From Sperchopsis tessellata (taxonomy: Eukaryota > Arthropoda > Insecta > Coleoptera > Hydrophilidae): 47,596 bases of DNA. The notes beneath the pieces were generated by a model. That model made no database searches, was not told the origin of the DNA, and saw nothing but the letters and a program-made list of their open reading frames with translations. The position numbers were made by a program, and so were the translations under genes. The number at the start of each line of letters is the position of its first letter. Position 1 is the first letter of the stretch. The stretch lies in NCBI GenBank assembly GCA_033557685.1, contig JAWQRN010000038.1, positions 1 to 47,596 on the forward strand, written 5' to 3'. Of this stretch, positions 1-10,871 are shown in pieces.

Positions 1-29
<29 letters not shown>
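1..29. repeat. TA dinucleotide microsatellite at window edge
   Basis: An uninterrupted (TA)n run begins the window and probably continues to the left of it. Confidence 0.9.
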
Positions 30-32
<3 letters not shown>

Positions 33-765
33 TGACTTGAAGAGTTAGCCACATAATTTACGGTTATTTTTTGGAGAGTCTACATTCTGCGTTCGGTGCA
101 CTATAAGTTCCATTCTTGGGTCTTCTTTTATGAACTATTAACACTAGTCATATATGTACACATATAAGAAGTACTACTTTTTGAGCTAGCTAATTTCACA
201 ATATATTAGTTCTAACTAATCGTTAATTAGACTAAAATTCTAGTGGTAGAGATGGCCGATTACTTCATTAGAAAGGTATTCAGCATAGTTTACGCTACTG
301 TACTTCTACCTTGGCCAAATATTATCATACCTCCGGCCATAAGATTATAAGAATTTTGGACAAGAAGCCATTTCATATTTTAACGAAGTTCAAAACTACA
401 TTAGGAATACTCAAACTCATTCGTTCACAAGGTACAAAACTTCATGCTAAGTGACATATACCAATTCTCCTTAAGGATGCAGTAAAACAATTTACTGTGC
501 CCAATACCCTTCCCAAATAGTTTGGAAGATACGAATTGTAGAGTCTATACTACCAGATTGTCAGAAGTATAATTCAACTTCCTTGCAGTAGTGACAGTTT
601 TGGAAACATATACGCTATCTTTTACCTAGTTGTTTACCTAGGTATGAGGTCTCATTACATATCCAAACTGACTAACTAAAATTTAACTTCATTTGGTTTG
701 AATTTCTTCTATAGCTATATTTATATAATACATGATTTTTTAATACTAGAAAGATATTAAAGTGG
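30..765. other. AT-rich intron, no feature recognised
   Basis: This stretch lies downstream of the Musashi exon donor on the minus strand. I looked for the expected terminal exon and did not find one. No repeat was recognised. Confidence 0.5.
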
Positions 766-771
766 ACTTAC

Positions 772-1004
772 CGGGCTGTAATTTAGGGGGGCCCGACTGA
801 CCGCGATGGCCGGAAAGCTGGACGGCTGCGGGCTGGCGGCCTGCACGTAGCCCACGCTGTCTCCGGCGCTGCTGTTGTACATGTCAATTGTGGGTCCAGG
901 GCTATTTGCTGCCGGAAATCCTCCACGTGTGTTCGCCGCATGTGGGGAAGCTGGTGGACCGAAACCTTGCGCAGCCGCTGCTGCCGCTTGGTAGTTGTTC
1001 ATGA
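772..1004 (-). CDS. Rbp6: Musashi/Rbp6-type RNA-binding protein, C-terminal coding exon
   Basis: This internal exon encodes about 77 residues of the low-complexity C-terminal tail of a Musashi-family protein. Musashi proteins bind UAG-containing mRNA sites through two N-terminal RRMs (not in this exon) and control translation in the cytoplasm. The reading starts VMNNYQAAAAAAQGFGPP and continues with RGGFPAANSPGPTIDMYNSS and VGYVQAASPQPSSFPAIAV. The pattern GGFP-x-ANSPGP, then D-(L/M)-Y, then AASPQP matches what I recall of the vertebrate MSI2 tail. The acceptor (minus strand, ccgtttcctttgcag) has a good pyrimidine tract, and the donor is a consensus GTAAGT at 771-766. The exon enters in phase 1 and leaves after a whole Pro codon. 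Reading through the donor meets a stop after four codons, so a further coding exon should lie left of the window. Rbp6 is the insect member with this tail; the related gene msi is less likely. Confidence 0.85.
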
Positions 1005-1112
1005 CTGCAAAGGAAACGGAGAAATGGTGTTGGGGAGCTCCTGCTGCAGTCGCTGCCGTGGGCTGGTGATCGGCTCCGGAGGCTTGCGTCCAGCAACTCG
1101 CGTTCGAGGACC
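1005..1112 (-). other. Possible alternative 5' extension of the Musashi tail exon
   Basis: The 108 bases just upstream of the exon acceptor are open in the same frame and much richer in GC than the surrounding intron. A second AG (minus strand, gtttcacctctag) precedes base 1112. Using it would keep the phase, because the previous exon's last G would combine with GG, and it would insert 36 residues rich in Ala, Thr, Gln and His, including PTAATAAGAPQHH. The downstream acceptor has the better pyrimidine tract, so this is an alternative rather than the preferred model. Confidence 0.35.
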
Positions 1113-1160
1113 CTAGAGGTGAAACACAACACACTCCTGGAGCCGATCCCAACAGCCAGC

Positions 1161-2833
1161 ATGCCTTATCTTAATGAGATTAAAAGAGTAAAAGTATGTG
1201 TAAAAAGACAGAAAGGTACATTCCCAGGAGGCTAGGTTATATGGTTTTCGCAGCTTTCACACAGTACAGGCGACATCACCATTCTAGTACTAATACCTTA
1301 TCAACGATACAGCTGGTTGGTAGAAAAACTAAGATTACATAAATACTTAATAATAGATATTTTACAGACTCGCGAAGAGTTATTTAGGTAGTTTTTGAGT
1401 ATTCTTTTAAACTGTATACGTTTTTTGGATCATTCCAAGTTCTATGGCATTTTTCCTTTAAGTATCGATTTCTCATACTGACTAAAAAAATATTTACATT
1501 AATTGAAAATTATTATATATATGGAATAAACTTATTCTAGATATGAGCTATAAAAAGTTCGGGAATGATCTTTACTTTAAGACCATGGTAAGTTGTATAT
1601 GAACTTATTATGGCTCATGTACGGCTTTCCCAGAAAAAGCTTATTGCATTTTATATTACTGTAAACCAAAGAGTCTTGAAAATGTTTCGATTTAAAATTA
1701 AAATTATCCCATTATTTGGAAAGTATTCCTATTAATATGATATAATCTTACATTCTTTTTTTCAAAAAATCTTTCACTGCGCTAAATGCTACACATTTTT
1801 TCCATCCATTTTCTTACAATTTTAAAAGAAATTTGCAAAAATAATGTGGTAACTGCTATAACTAGCAATCGCTCAAATTCAATTGGTGCATTTATAATGT
1901 TTGTATGATTGAGTAAACAAAACTATATTGATATAACAAGATACTTTCTAAATACTTTAGAATGGTCTGTTGTATATAGATTGTATTTTGTTGGTCGTTG
2001 GAATAACAGAAATATAAGTATTAAAGAAAGTTTAATATACAAACAAAGCAATCAGGTATCGGAAAATGGCGTCGATGAGGTATAAAACACAAAAGTGCAT
2101 ATTATTCGTGAGTTGAAAGAATAGTAAGATTTAATCTTGTAAATATTAGATCAATAATATTGTAAAGTAGAAGAAAAGAAAAAAAAATACTAATTTGGAG
2201 TCTTCAAAGAATATTCTAGATCTCACTATATGAAAGTATAATATATAATATGATACAAACAATTAATAAAATTGATTAATTCTAAAAGTAATAAACTAGA
2301 TGAACATTTTTATAATGTGGAAGTTGGCATTCTCTTTCATAAACAATTTAGGTACCATTGTTATAACATATCTAGCCGATTGTCAATTATATTTCAATAT
2401 TCAAACTTTAAACTGTTTAGACCTATATTGATACATAGATTCTTATAAATATGTTGTGTGTCAATCACTGCACATGATGACATTTACATAAATTATAAAT
2501 TAATTATGTTTTACGTGATCATTAGTGTATATTAAAATTGGTATTTAACTTTGGACTACGTATTTATAGCATTCTACTAAAGTTGGATAATTCCAGAATG
2601 AATGCTGCATACGTTGCATTTTGATAAATATCACTATTCATCAGAATAGCTACATTTTCTATATAGCTCACACTTCGGAAATTATGCTATTTGGTTACGT
2701 TATTATAAATTTAAAGTCGTATATAAGTAATTTACTAGAGGTAAGCATCTATATAACAATTCAGCTAATTTTTTTACATATTACCTTTAAACAATAATGC
2801 CAAAATCAGAACGTAGACTTTAACGGCTATAGT
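1161..2833. other. AT-rich intronic DNA, no feature recognised
   Basis: No coding stretch, known repeat or clear tandem array was seen. Composition is uniformly AT-rich with several short A or T runs. Confidence 0.5.
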
Positions 2834-2869
2834 AGATATTTTAGGTTTTCCGTGTCTGGTCTTTTCTTT

Positions 2870-2912
2870 CCGACGTTTCGTCCTCCGTTGCAGGGGACAT
2901 TATTAAGATATG
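2870..2912 (-). other. Hammerhead-like structured motif, copy E
   Basis: Read on the minus strand: CATATC, then TTAATAA, T, the stem GTCC..GGAC around an 11-base loop, then GAAAC and GTCGG. The stem pairs perfectly over four base pairs. It differs from the hammerhead core CUGANGA at positions 3, 5 and 8, and the segment for stem III is only ACGT, so self-cleavage in cis looks unlikely. It lies in the left arm of the 2.8-3.2 kb inverted repeat. Confidence 0.5.
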
Positions 2913-3076
2913 TAGGTATTAAAACTGCTAGGCGTAAACTGTCATGTAGTTCTTAAAAGTGCTAGGCCAACTGGCTCTATAGCCTATGGTTAAAATTTTT
3001 GAGAGCTACATGTCTTTTTATACCTAGCATTTTTCTGTAAATCGAGGTAGTTTATACTAAGCTCTTTAAAGAGTTA

Positions 3077-3120
3077 CATATCTTGATAATGTCCCCGGCA
3101 AAGATAAACTAAACGTAGGC
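3077..3120 (+). other. Decayed copy of the hammerhead-like motif (right arm)
   Basis: The segment atatc-TTGATAA-T-GTCC is well kept, but the second strand of the hairpin and the GAAAC block are eroded to taaactaaacg. It mirrors copy E in the opposite arm of the inverted repeat. Confidence 0.4.
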
Positions 3121-3155
3121 AAAGAAAACAACACACCCGGAAAACCTGAAGATAC

Positions 3156-3608
3156 GCCAAAATTTGTTAATGTAATTACTTACTTAATAAAGTAATTCAC
3201 AGTACTGACCTAAGATTTAAAATTATTTCGTTCATTGAATTGCTTTAGCAAGGTAGTAATTACCCTAAAAAATTTTGCAGGGTTATTTTAAATGAATTTC
3301 TTAGAGTGCTAGTGCTAGCTGCAAAGTTAGTTAGATGCTATATTTTTGTATAAGTCTTACATGTGATCCTTAGTTCATAAAAATGATTATAATAATGCCA
3401 TAGGCTTTTATCAGGTGAAGAAGTAGCACTCACAAGAGGTGGAATTCTCTAAAATGTAGCATATGCAGAATTAAGCTTCAGCAACTTATGTAATATACTA
3501 TAGAAACATTGTCAAAGGTAGGCAGATATTAGCGGTTATTCGTATGAAACATTTTGGAAGTTTTATTTTGACATAAGTTAGAAAATTACCTTCTAAATTG
3601 TTCTGTTA
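3156..3608. other. AT-rich spacer, no feature recognised
   Basis: No coding potential or repeat structure was recognised between the inverted repeat and the first mariner copy. Confidence 0.5.
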
Positions 3609-3610
3609 TA

Positions 3611-4793
3611 TTGGGTTGTTACATAAGTCCGTTCGTATTTTGGAGTACTCACATTAACGCCTAGAAGGAGGAGAATAGTTGGTTGAGGGGATTATTATGT
3701 TAACGTTAGTTGTAGTGTATAGTTATTACTACATTTTAGTGTACATTTTCTTTAATTTAGCTATTCAGTTTGTTGCCTTGTTTAGAGTAAAATGGAGAAA
3801 CAAAATGGGCATTTTCTATACATCGTGCTGTACTATTTCCGGGAAGGAATAAACACAACCCAATCAACCAAAAACATATGCAATGCTTACGGGACATCTG
3901 CAGTTACTGATCGTTTCGTACAAAACTGAAATGCTTGGTTCAGGAACGGTGAGTTCAAACTTGAAGATTTGGGAGCGCTCCGGACGGCCTGTAAAAACTA
4001 CTGTAATATATGAAAACCCACATTTTACGCTTCGTGAGATAGCTGACGTCATTAGAGTGTCCCATGGGAGAACAGTCTAACGAGACCTCAAGGTTCAAGA
4101 GTACGTCAATCGTGGTGATATATGAGTTCCACATAATCTTAATGAACACCAGCTGAGGCAACATATACTCGTTTGTAATCAGCTCACACAGAAACAAGGA
4201 ACAACCTTTTCTTCACAATATGGTAACTAGAGATGAAAAACGAATTCTCCATAACAAAGTTGTGCACCGCAGATCTTGGTCTAAAAGAGGCAGTACTCCC
4301 CATTCATTGTCAATGATTAGCCTCCACACAATGAAAGTAATGTTGAATAATCAGGCTATTAATTCGGCCAAATTTGCTAAATTAAAGAAACTTCTTGCTC
4401 AAAAACGACCTGAATTGGGTAATACACGACGAACATTTTCCACTACGACAACGCAAGAGGGCACACGCCTGCAACCACCGTACAGAAGTTAATAGAGTTT
4501 TGATGGGGTATACTGCCTCACCTTCCATATAGCCCAGACACTGCACCACCAGATTTTCATTTGTTCCGCTCTCTAGAAAATTCCCTTTACAGAACAAATT
4601 TCGAATCTTTGGATGATATCAGAATTCACCTTGACAGATTCTTTAAGAGCAAGGACGAAACCTTCTGGAGATATAGCATTATGAAACTGCCCAAAAATTA
4701 GGCCAAAGTGATAGAAAAGAATGGACAGAATATATGTTATTAACAGCTTTTTTTAGAATGTGAAAAACCGAATGCACTTATGTAACAACCCAA
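3611..4793 (+). mobile_element. Decayed mariner element with both terminal inverted repeats
   Basis: Near-perfect terminal inverted repeats bound this element: TTGGGTTGTTACATAAGT at 3611-3628 and its exact reverse complement at 4776-4793. A TA precedes the left end; the expected TA after the right end is not intact. The length of about 1.18 kb is close to a complete mariner (about 1.3 kb). The TTGGGTTG-type ends resemble those of the mellifera subfamily as I recall them. Inside lies a frameshifted transposase gene. Both ends are nearly intact while the gene is dead. Confidence 0.9.
3792..4761 (+). pseudogene. Mariner transposase pseudogene
   Basis: A mariner-type transposase would cut and paste the element at TA sites; this copy cannot. 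The frame opens with MEKQNGHFLYIVLYYFREG, a normal mariner start, and the helix-turn-helix region follows (REIADVIRVSHGRTV, about 4035-4077). The TGDEKW region survives as TRDEKRILHNK near 4226, followed by RRSWSKRG. Later pieces in other frames read YDNARGHTPATT (second catalytic Asp region, near 4445), LPYSPDTAPPDFHLF (SPDLAPSD region, third Asp, near 4523) and IEKNGQNILL at the C end. There are several stop codons and frame changes, so it is an old neutral copy. Confidence 0.9.
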
Positions 4794-5394
4794 AATTTTA
4801 AAGATTTTAATGGCAAATAAATAAAATTATTGTACACAAATGTTTGAGCATACAAATATATTGGAAACCACAAGATATGGAATATAAGAATTGTGATTGG
4901 CGTCCGGTCGGTGGATGTTTAACAAATGAATATTTCCATAGGAATTCATTATCAAAAATATATTGTTGAAAGAGGAATTTTCAAAATTGCAAACAAAAGC
5001 ATTTACTTTGTAATGCTGCGGATCTGTTTAATACAATAAATTCGAGTTTAAAACTATTTTTCAGTTCGATATTTATACCGAAAAATACTTTAGAAATTCT
5101 GGTTGTTCCCGAAAAATCTGCTAAAAGTAAGAATAAAGAGTTATCATTGTACAATAGGCGAATACAGGAAATATTGTATAGAAATTTTGTTTTGGTATTC
5201 TAAACTTATATTCCAAATCTTGTTTAGTTTATATTAGTTGATTTATCTGCAGTAATTTACATTATAATAAATAGTCACTAGTTATTATATTGACGGACGG
5301 CTTCATAGCGCAAAAATTGTGGTAGGAATTAGAATAGCAGATAGTTAACTTTGTGTAACTATCTTCAAATATCCATAACAGGACTTACAAAATA
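4794..5394. other. AT-rich spacer between two mariner copies
   Basis: No recognisable coding or repeat feature. The inverted ends belonging to the second mariner copy were not found here. Confidence 0.5.
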
Positions 5395-5959
5395 ATCTGA
5401 ACCATTTAAAACAACGTGGATGCGTTGTTAGTAGGCTCGATATTTGGGTACCAGATGAGCTCGAAGAAATTCATCTCACTGAACGCATTGACATCTGCAA
5501 TTTTCTCTTTATACATGAAGAAAACGATACAATTTTGAAATGCATAATGCAAAATGGATAATCAATAACAATGTCTCATAAGATTGCGGAGTGAACCTAT
5601 TCAAAGAAATTCAGAAGCAGATATTTACCGAAAGAAGATTATGCTGTCAGTTTGGTGGGATTTCAAAGATATTGTGTATTTTGAGCTGCTTCTAAGGTAC
5701 AAAACCATTAATTCGGATGTGTACTATCGTCCAGAATTGGTAAACCGCAAAGGTGTTGTGTTTCACCGTGATAACGCTAGATCACATTCAAGTTTAGTCA
5801 TTTGTTAAAAATTAGACTACTAATTTACAAAACGTGTTGAGCGATTAAAGCTTTACTGCTGATGAGGATATCAAATCATTTTTTGGGCGAGGAATCATGA
5901 AGTTGCCTGAAAGATGGCAAAAAGTACTCGAACAAAATGGACAATACATTGTTAAATAA
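5395..5959 (+). pseudogene. Second mariner transposase pseudogene, internally deleted
   Basis: This is a different mariner lineage from the 3.6-kb copy. It begins inside the gene: LNHLKQRGCVSRLDIWVPDE matches the mariner segment leading to the WVPHEL motif. The catalytic TGDEKW region is missing. The frame then gives LSVWWDFKDIVYFELL (WWDxKG region), TINSDVYYRPELVNRKGVVF and HRDNARSHSS (HQDNARPH, second catalytic Asp intact). A deletion removes most of the third-Asp block, and the C end reads GIMKLPERWQKVLEQNGQYI followed by a natural stop. The N terminus with its DNA-binding domain is not visible. Confidence 0.88.
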
Positions 5960-7273
5960 AGTTTCTATTTTCCATGAAAATTTATTTTTTTTTCAACCAC
6001 ATAGCAAGGTAATAAGGGGGCCAAAACAGATTTTTTCGTTCAATGAGGAGCGGATTATTTGATTTTCGAGAAATAAGTACGGATTAGTATGCAGATTATG
6101 CAGACTATTGTTGGCATATTTTCTATAATGTTTAAAGATGACACTACAAGTGAAAATGGTGAAAGATTATGTTACGAAAGTAAGATACAGGCTGTTAAGT
6201 CACCTTGTGATAATGGAAAATGGTAGTTTAGTGAGGATAGTGTTCGAAAAGGTAAAAAAAATAAGTCAAGAGAATCGCATATAAGGATGTAGTTAGCCTA
6301 TTATCTAGAAGATAAAGGTGTCGGTTGTAGCCATGCTAGAACAGTTCATGTTTTGTTATATAACATGACGATTCTACTAGATCTCTTTCAATTATTTTTT
6401 ATTATTCGAAAACAAATAGTTGCACTTTGTATTATATAAATATTTCCAGCAAACAACCCATTTAAGATAATAGTCACAATGTTAGATCGCATTCATTGTA
6501 GTATAATATGGTAACAGCTTATTATTGTATTTATAAGTTGGGTTTAAAAAACGAAAACGAATTGTAGGTTGTATGTTAAATTTTCGAAAATTTATAATAA
6601 AACAAGTTTCACACCTTTAGGATAAGAGTAATTATTAAAACAGAAATATATTTTTGAAAACGTAGTCACGTGTAAAAAAAAAACAATTCACATTTAGCAC
6701 ACGATAGCAAACATAGATACATCAATCAATAAACATTTTGAAAAATATCACCATTAAAACATTTTCATTGAAAATTTAGGATAATATAATTACAAAAATT
6801 TCATGGATAATGAGGATCATAGAGAGGTCGTTTAAGAGGCCAGCTAAGCAGCTATAACATATAAAACATCTAATTGCTAATAATTTAAACATATCTAAAT
6901 ATCTAAGGTTCTAGTGAAAAAAGCCGAACAGCAGCGGTATTCGTGCACTTCGAAGAAAATATTTACAATACCTCTCAATAAATAATCAATTAATACCAAT
7001 TAAGAGAAAATTGAAATAAATTCGTTCCGATTATGGAGTTTTCTGAGTGTATAATTAAAATTTGAAATAGATAGAATTCGGCTAGTAAGCAATTGATGTG
7101 TTTTTCTGAGTAAATTAAAAAATAATAATAATAAAAATATAAAAAAAAACAATAAAAGAGCTATTTTTGGATTTACTTTCCTATTTCACGGTGTTCACAA
7201 CAAGCTAAGTTCGTTGACATAAGACCATAAGCACAATTTTCTCTCCCCAATATGACTCGAGAAATTAGCATCT
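5960..7273. other. AT-rich DNA with A-rich tracts, no gene recognised
   Basis: Nothing coding was recognised. There are several A runs around 6680 and 7100-7160. Confidence 0.45.
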
Positions 7274-7399
7274 AGGACAACTGCTCGTGGGGACAACTGG
7301 TTCCTAGACGAGTGTCCGTCGATGAACTGGTGCCAGAACAACTATCGCAGGAAAACTGATCACCAGGTAAACTAGTCATTGGAAAAATAGACCACTGGC
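7274..7399. repeat. Worn 15-16-bp minisatellite
   Basis: About eight diverged units are strung together, for example tgaactggtgccaga, acaactatcgcagga, aaactgatcaccagg and taaactagtcattgg. The shared core is roughly AACTGGTCACCAGG. Units differ at several positions, so the array is old. Confidence 0.7.
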
Positions 7400-7709
7400 C
7401 ATTATTGTACTGTATTCGGGGTATGAAATAAATGAATTATAAGGGGAAATATGGTCAATTATTGGTAATAGTTACAGTTAATACATATTATTGGTTTTTA
7501 TCTCTGGAGTAATTAAAAAATATACTCCTGGACAAATATCTTAAAATCTCGAATAATACAAAAATGGTAACATAGTAACTAAAGCGAACAATGACGAGAA
7601 TTACAATTCTTTTAAAACAGATTAAAAACTCAAGTGCTAAAATTTTATGTCCATGGAATGTTTAATCAATATCTATTTCATCTTTCAGTTCGGAGCGATG
7701 TTCAAGAGG

Positions 7710-7775
7710 GGCTGTAATTGTGAGGTAATTTCAAGTTTTATGCACAGAAGGACATGGCTGCGTTAAAAGAAGGGA
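7710..7775 (+). repeat. Dispersed repeat, copy 1 (ggctgtaattgtgag family)
   Basis: Starts ggctgtaattgtgaggtaat and runs through ttttatgcacagaagga. Over 43 bases it differs from the copy at 12048 at only two positions, and weaker similarity continues for roughly 25 bases. The origin is unknown; it may be the end of a short interspersed element. Confidence 0.7.
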
Positions 7776-9031
7776 ATTGTTTCAGTGCTCAAGTATTGAT
7801 TATGTACATCGTATAGATGGATATATTTTCGTTTAAACTTCTATGGCATTAAGACGCATTCAGAAAAAGATACCTTGTAATGGGATTACAAATTAACAAC
7901 CATGAAATTATATTACAAAAAATTTTGTTGATAGCAAAATTGTTTGTAGGTAAATAGGATTTAAGAACGTACGACGAAAATTAATCACTTGAAAGAAAAT
8001 AATGTTACCGATTTGGTTTTCTCGGAAACGAATGAGTGAGATATCTAAACAATAGTAAATGGCCTTGATTCAAATTTTGCTATATTACCTTATTTGCGAT
8101 ATATCTTCACCTTGTTTTACAGAAGGGATCTTTCATTCCCCCTCAAAAGAGTGTTTGATTACCCCTATTCAAAAGGAAACGAACCCTCAGGGAATAGATG
8201 AGTTCCAAAACGATTAGCCTACATTCGGTCTTGAAGAAAATGATTGTAGGTCACCTTTGGTAGCATTTTGGATCTCAGAGTAGCTATGGTTACGCCTCTG
8301 CTCGTTTAAGTGTAGCTAATATTAATTCTTAAATATTGGGTGCATGTTTGGCCACTTCCTAATTTCTATCTAAATGCGTTGTCAATATAACGTAGTATAC
8401 CAATACCATCATCATATGGCACGACTTGTCGAAATTTCAAAAATGATTAAGATGTTTAAAAATCAGCATAGGTGTTTGATCGAGAGGAAGATCGAAGAAA
8501 TATTACGAAAGATTTAATGAAATCTAATGATATTGAAATGAAATCTTAAAATCATATAGTGAAATTTATATTAAGGAAAAAAATCAAGGATAGAAGAGCA
8601 CTGTGAGATATGCAATTTAAAGACGTAATTCAAGTGTGATTACAGCCCAAACCCTGCGCTCTAATTTAAGCAGCAAAAAAGTACTGTATTTTCAGTAGAC
8701 TCTGACTCAAAATAAATTAAAAAGAAGGAGATATAACTTAATTCCCATATGTGTTGATTGCTTTACTTTCTTCAGCATATTTAGGATAATGAGTTACTAT
8801 TATCCATGTCTTATTATACAGTACCTTAATTTCAAAACTACCCATTAAATATAACTCTGGATTAGCAGTGGACTCTATTTCGAACAAAACAATTACCGTT
8901 TAGTTCTTAAAGTACGTAAAGAAAATAAGCTTTTCTTCCCTAAAAATTGCAAATCCATTAGAAACTAAGTGTATTTGATTGTGTTTTAGTGATATGTCAA
9001 TCTTTTTGAATTTGTTTGTTAATAAATATAA
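7776..9031. other. AT-rich DNA, no gene recognised
   Basis: No domain or repeat was recognised. A small patch near 8130-8310 is less AT-rich but has no readable protein. Confidence 0.45.
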
Positions 9032-9530
9032 TGTAGGCACTGTGACAATGAACATCTATACGTGTTTTGGAAAGATCATACTCAGGTACTCGGAAAGATC
9101 AATGTGTGGTTTGGTATTCTAGGGGTTGACATATTCGGGCTAATTTTTATCAAATAAAACCTGACTGAGCATCTGTATTGTAAACTCTTCGAAAATTTGA
9201 TAGATCCACTTATCACTTACTCGGTGTAAAACCAAGTAGACGAAGAAACAAAAAATTTGTAATTTCAACAAGATGGAGTTCCTCCTTTGTATACTCTTCC
9301 TGCGAGATAGTACTTGGATACAAGATACACCAGGACGTATGGAGAAGAGAAGGAAGATTTTCATTAAAGAATGGAATTTAATATCGCTTGAATTTCTTTA
9401 TTTTTGGGGTCATTTGTAAACGCAAATTTACAAAACTCCGGCAGATGTGTTCTTGATTTAAAAGATAGGGTATCTCGAGAATGCAGGCATAGTACCTGGG
9501 AAACGTTCAGAAAAGGTTGGTAATAATTTG
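9032..9530 (+). pseudogene. Tc1/mariner-superfamily (DDE_3-type) transposase pseudogene
   Basis: This fragment covers the catalytic half of a Tc1/mariner-related transposase of the type common in insects with the motif WFQQDGAPPHY. Readable pieces, in order: HCDNEHLY near 9036; KINVWFGILGVDIFGLIF near 9097 (usual form VNVWAGILGDRIIGPFF); FQQDGVPPLYTLP near 9262, which keeps the second catalytic Asp; and SLEFLYFWGHL near 9385, corresponding to PLDFFLWGHL with the acidic residue as Glu. Later, LKDRVSRECRHSTWETF near 9458 matches the family's C-terminal helix. Multiple stops and frame changes make it non-functional. No terminal repeats were found. Confidence 0.8.
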
Positions 9531-10825
9531 AAAATAGAATCTAATATTGTTTAATAAATAATGAAGGACATTTTTTATATAAATGTAGTATAATTGATAG
9601 GATTTAATTTTTGATCTATCAGATGAACGCGTGAACTGAGTTTATTGCATTTGTAATTTATAGTGGCATGGGGCGAAGACGTTGAACAAATAAAAAAATG
9701 GTTTTGAACTGCTTGAAATCTACATTGACAAGTTCTTGTTAAATATCGTATCCACTTCAGATATGCTGCGTAAACAGTTTTTAAATTAGTGCACTCTGTT
9801 TTCTAATTCAATTCATAATAACGCTGTCACTGGGGTTAAACTGCAAAAACTGTAGATGTTGGAAGTAGAACTGTGTTTCAAATATTAAAATAATGAGTTA
9901 AGATAACCCAAAAATGAAACTTAGTCAAAGTAGATGTACTATTAAGCGGTATAAAAAGTGTGACACGTGCTTCTTACCCGTCAGTGATTTTTAAACGGCA
10001 ACGTTCGTTTCTTATATGGATGAAGTTTTATACGAGTTTACAACAGTACTTTGCATGAGTATACAACATAGCCTTAGAACCGAATCATTTGGTATACAAC
10101 ACTTCCGTCACTGTGTAGTAAACTAAAATTAACTATTTCTTGAGCGTTATTATTGCACCATGAATTTTTAACATTTCTTAAGTTTACAAACAAATTTTTT
10201 TAAATAATCTCATACAAATAAATATCTGTAATAGTTGGTTTCCAGTTGTTTTATTTGGTTGTCAGCCAAAGTTTCATTTTACAAAATGTGATGAGATTCT
10301 ATGCAGAAATAATTACAAGACATTATGGATTAAGTTTCATTAGTTTTAAGGATCCAGTTTTTCGGTTATTTAACGAACACCTGGTCTCAAGTACATACAA
10401 TAAATGGTGTCAAATGTCCCTAATTTAATGCTGAGGTATTTCCATGACCACAAAACATCGGCTGGGTTCGAAATAGAGACAGTTCACTCCACGGCAATTA
10501 AATAATCTGTACAGTGAAAAGGTATGATATTATTATGTGATAATTATAATATTTCTGTTATCTACAAAATATCATCATTCACGTTATTCTCACATTATGA
10601 CTATGCTTGTATGTTGCTTATCATTTAAAACTATTTAAGCTTATAAGTAAACCGAAGACAATACATGAATCCAGAAATGACTGCTAATTTATATGATGCT
10701 TCTGAAGTGGATATTTTTAGGAAGTAAATCTATACAAGTGAAATTGAAGCAAACAATAGAAATCCGTGAATTTGATGTTTTCTAAACCATTTTCCTGGTT
10801 TGTTTTGTTATATTCACACTAGTTT
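9531..10825. other. AT-rich DNA, no gene recognised
   Basis: An open frame of about 60 codons at 10246-10428 has no recognisable motif and normal AT-rich base composition, so it is not annotated as a gene. Confidence 0.45.
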
Positions 10826-10871
10826 ACATATCTTGAAAATGACCTTATATGGTCGAAACTGGTCGATAAAT
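10826..10871 (+). other. Hammerhead-like structured motif, copy C
   Basis: Order of parts: TATC (10829-10832), TTGAAAA, T, stem GACC, loop ttatat, stem GGTC, GAAACTGGTC, then GATA (10865-10868). Stem II pairs perfectly over four base pairs. The flanking TATC and GATA pair with each other over four base pairs, which is where hammerhead stem I would be. AC-tg-GT could form a minimal stem III, followed by C at the cleavage position. The two core changes are T for C3 and A for G8. Confidence 0.55.

Larger units (their letters stand above)
2834..3155. repeat. Long imperfect inverted repeat (about 130-bp arms)
   Basis: The left arm (about 2834-2968) and right arm (about 3018-3155) are imperfect reverse complements around a centre of about 50 bases. 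The best-matching core pairs ggggacattattaagatatg at 2893 with its complement around 3077-3098 at one mismatch. The outer ends also pair: aggttttccg at 2843 with cggaaaacct at 3138. Each arm holds a copy of the hammerhead-like motif, intact on minus at 2870-2912 and worn on plus at 3077-3120. This could be a foldback or MITE-type element, or two head-to-head copies of one repeat. No clear target duplication was found. Confidence 0.75.

Noticed and set aside
902..1162. 86-codon minus frame overlapping the Musashi exon
   Set aside because: It is a shifted reading of the GC-rich exon and its flank. The Musashi motifs and splice phase fix the other frame.
5584..5808. 74-codon plus frame as a small gene
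   Set aside because: It is the middle of a decayed mariner transposase (WWDFKD, HRDNARSH).
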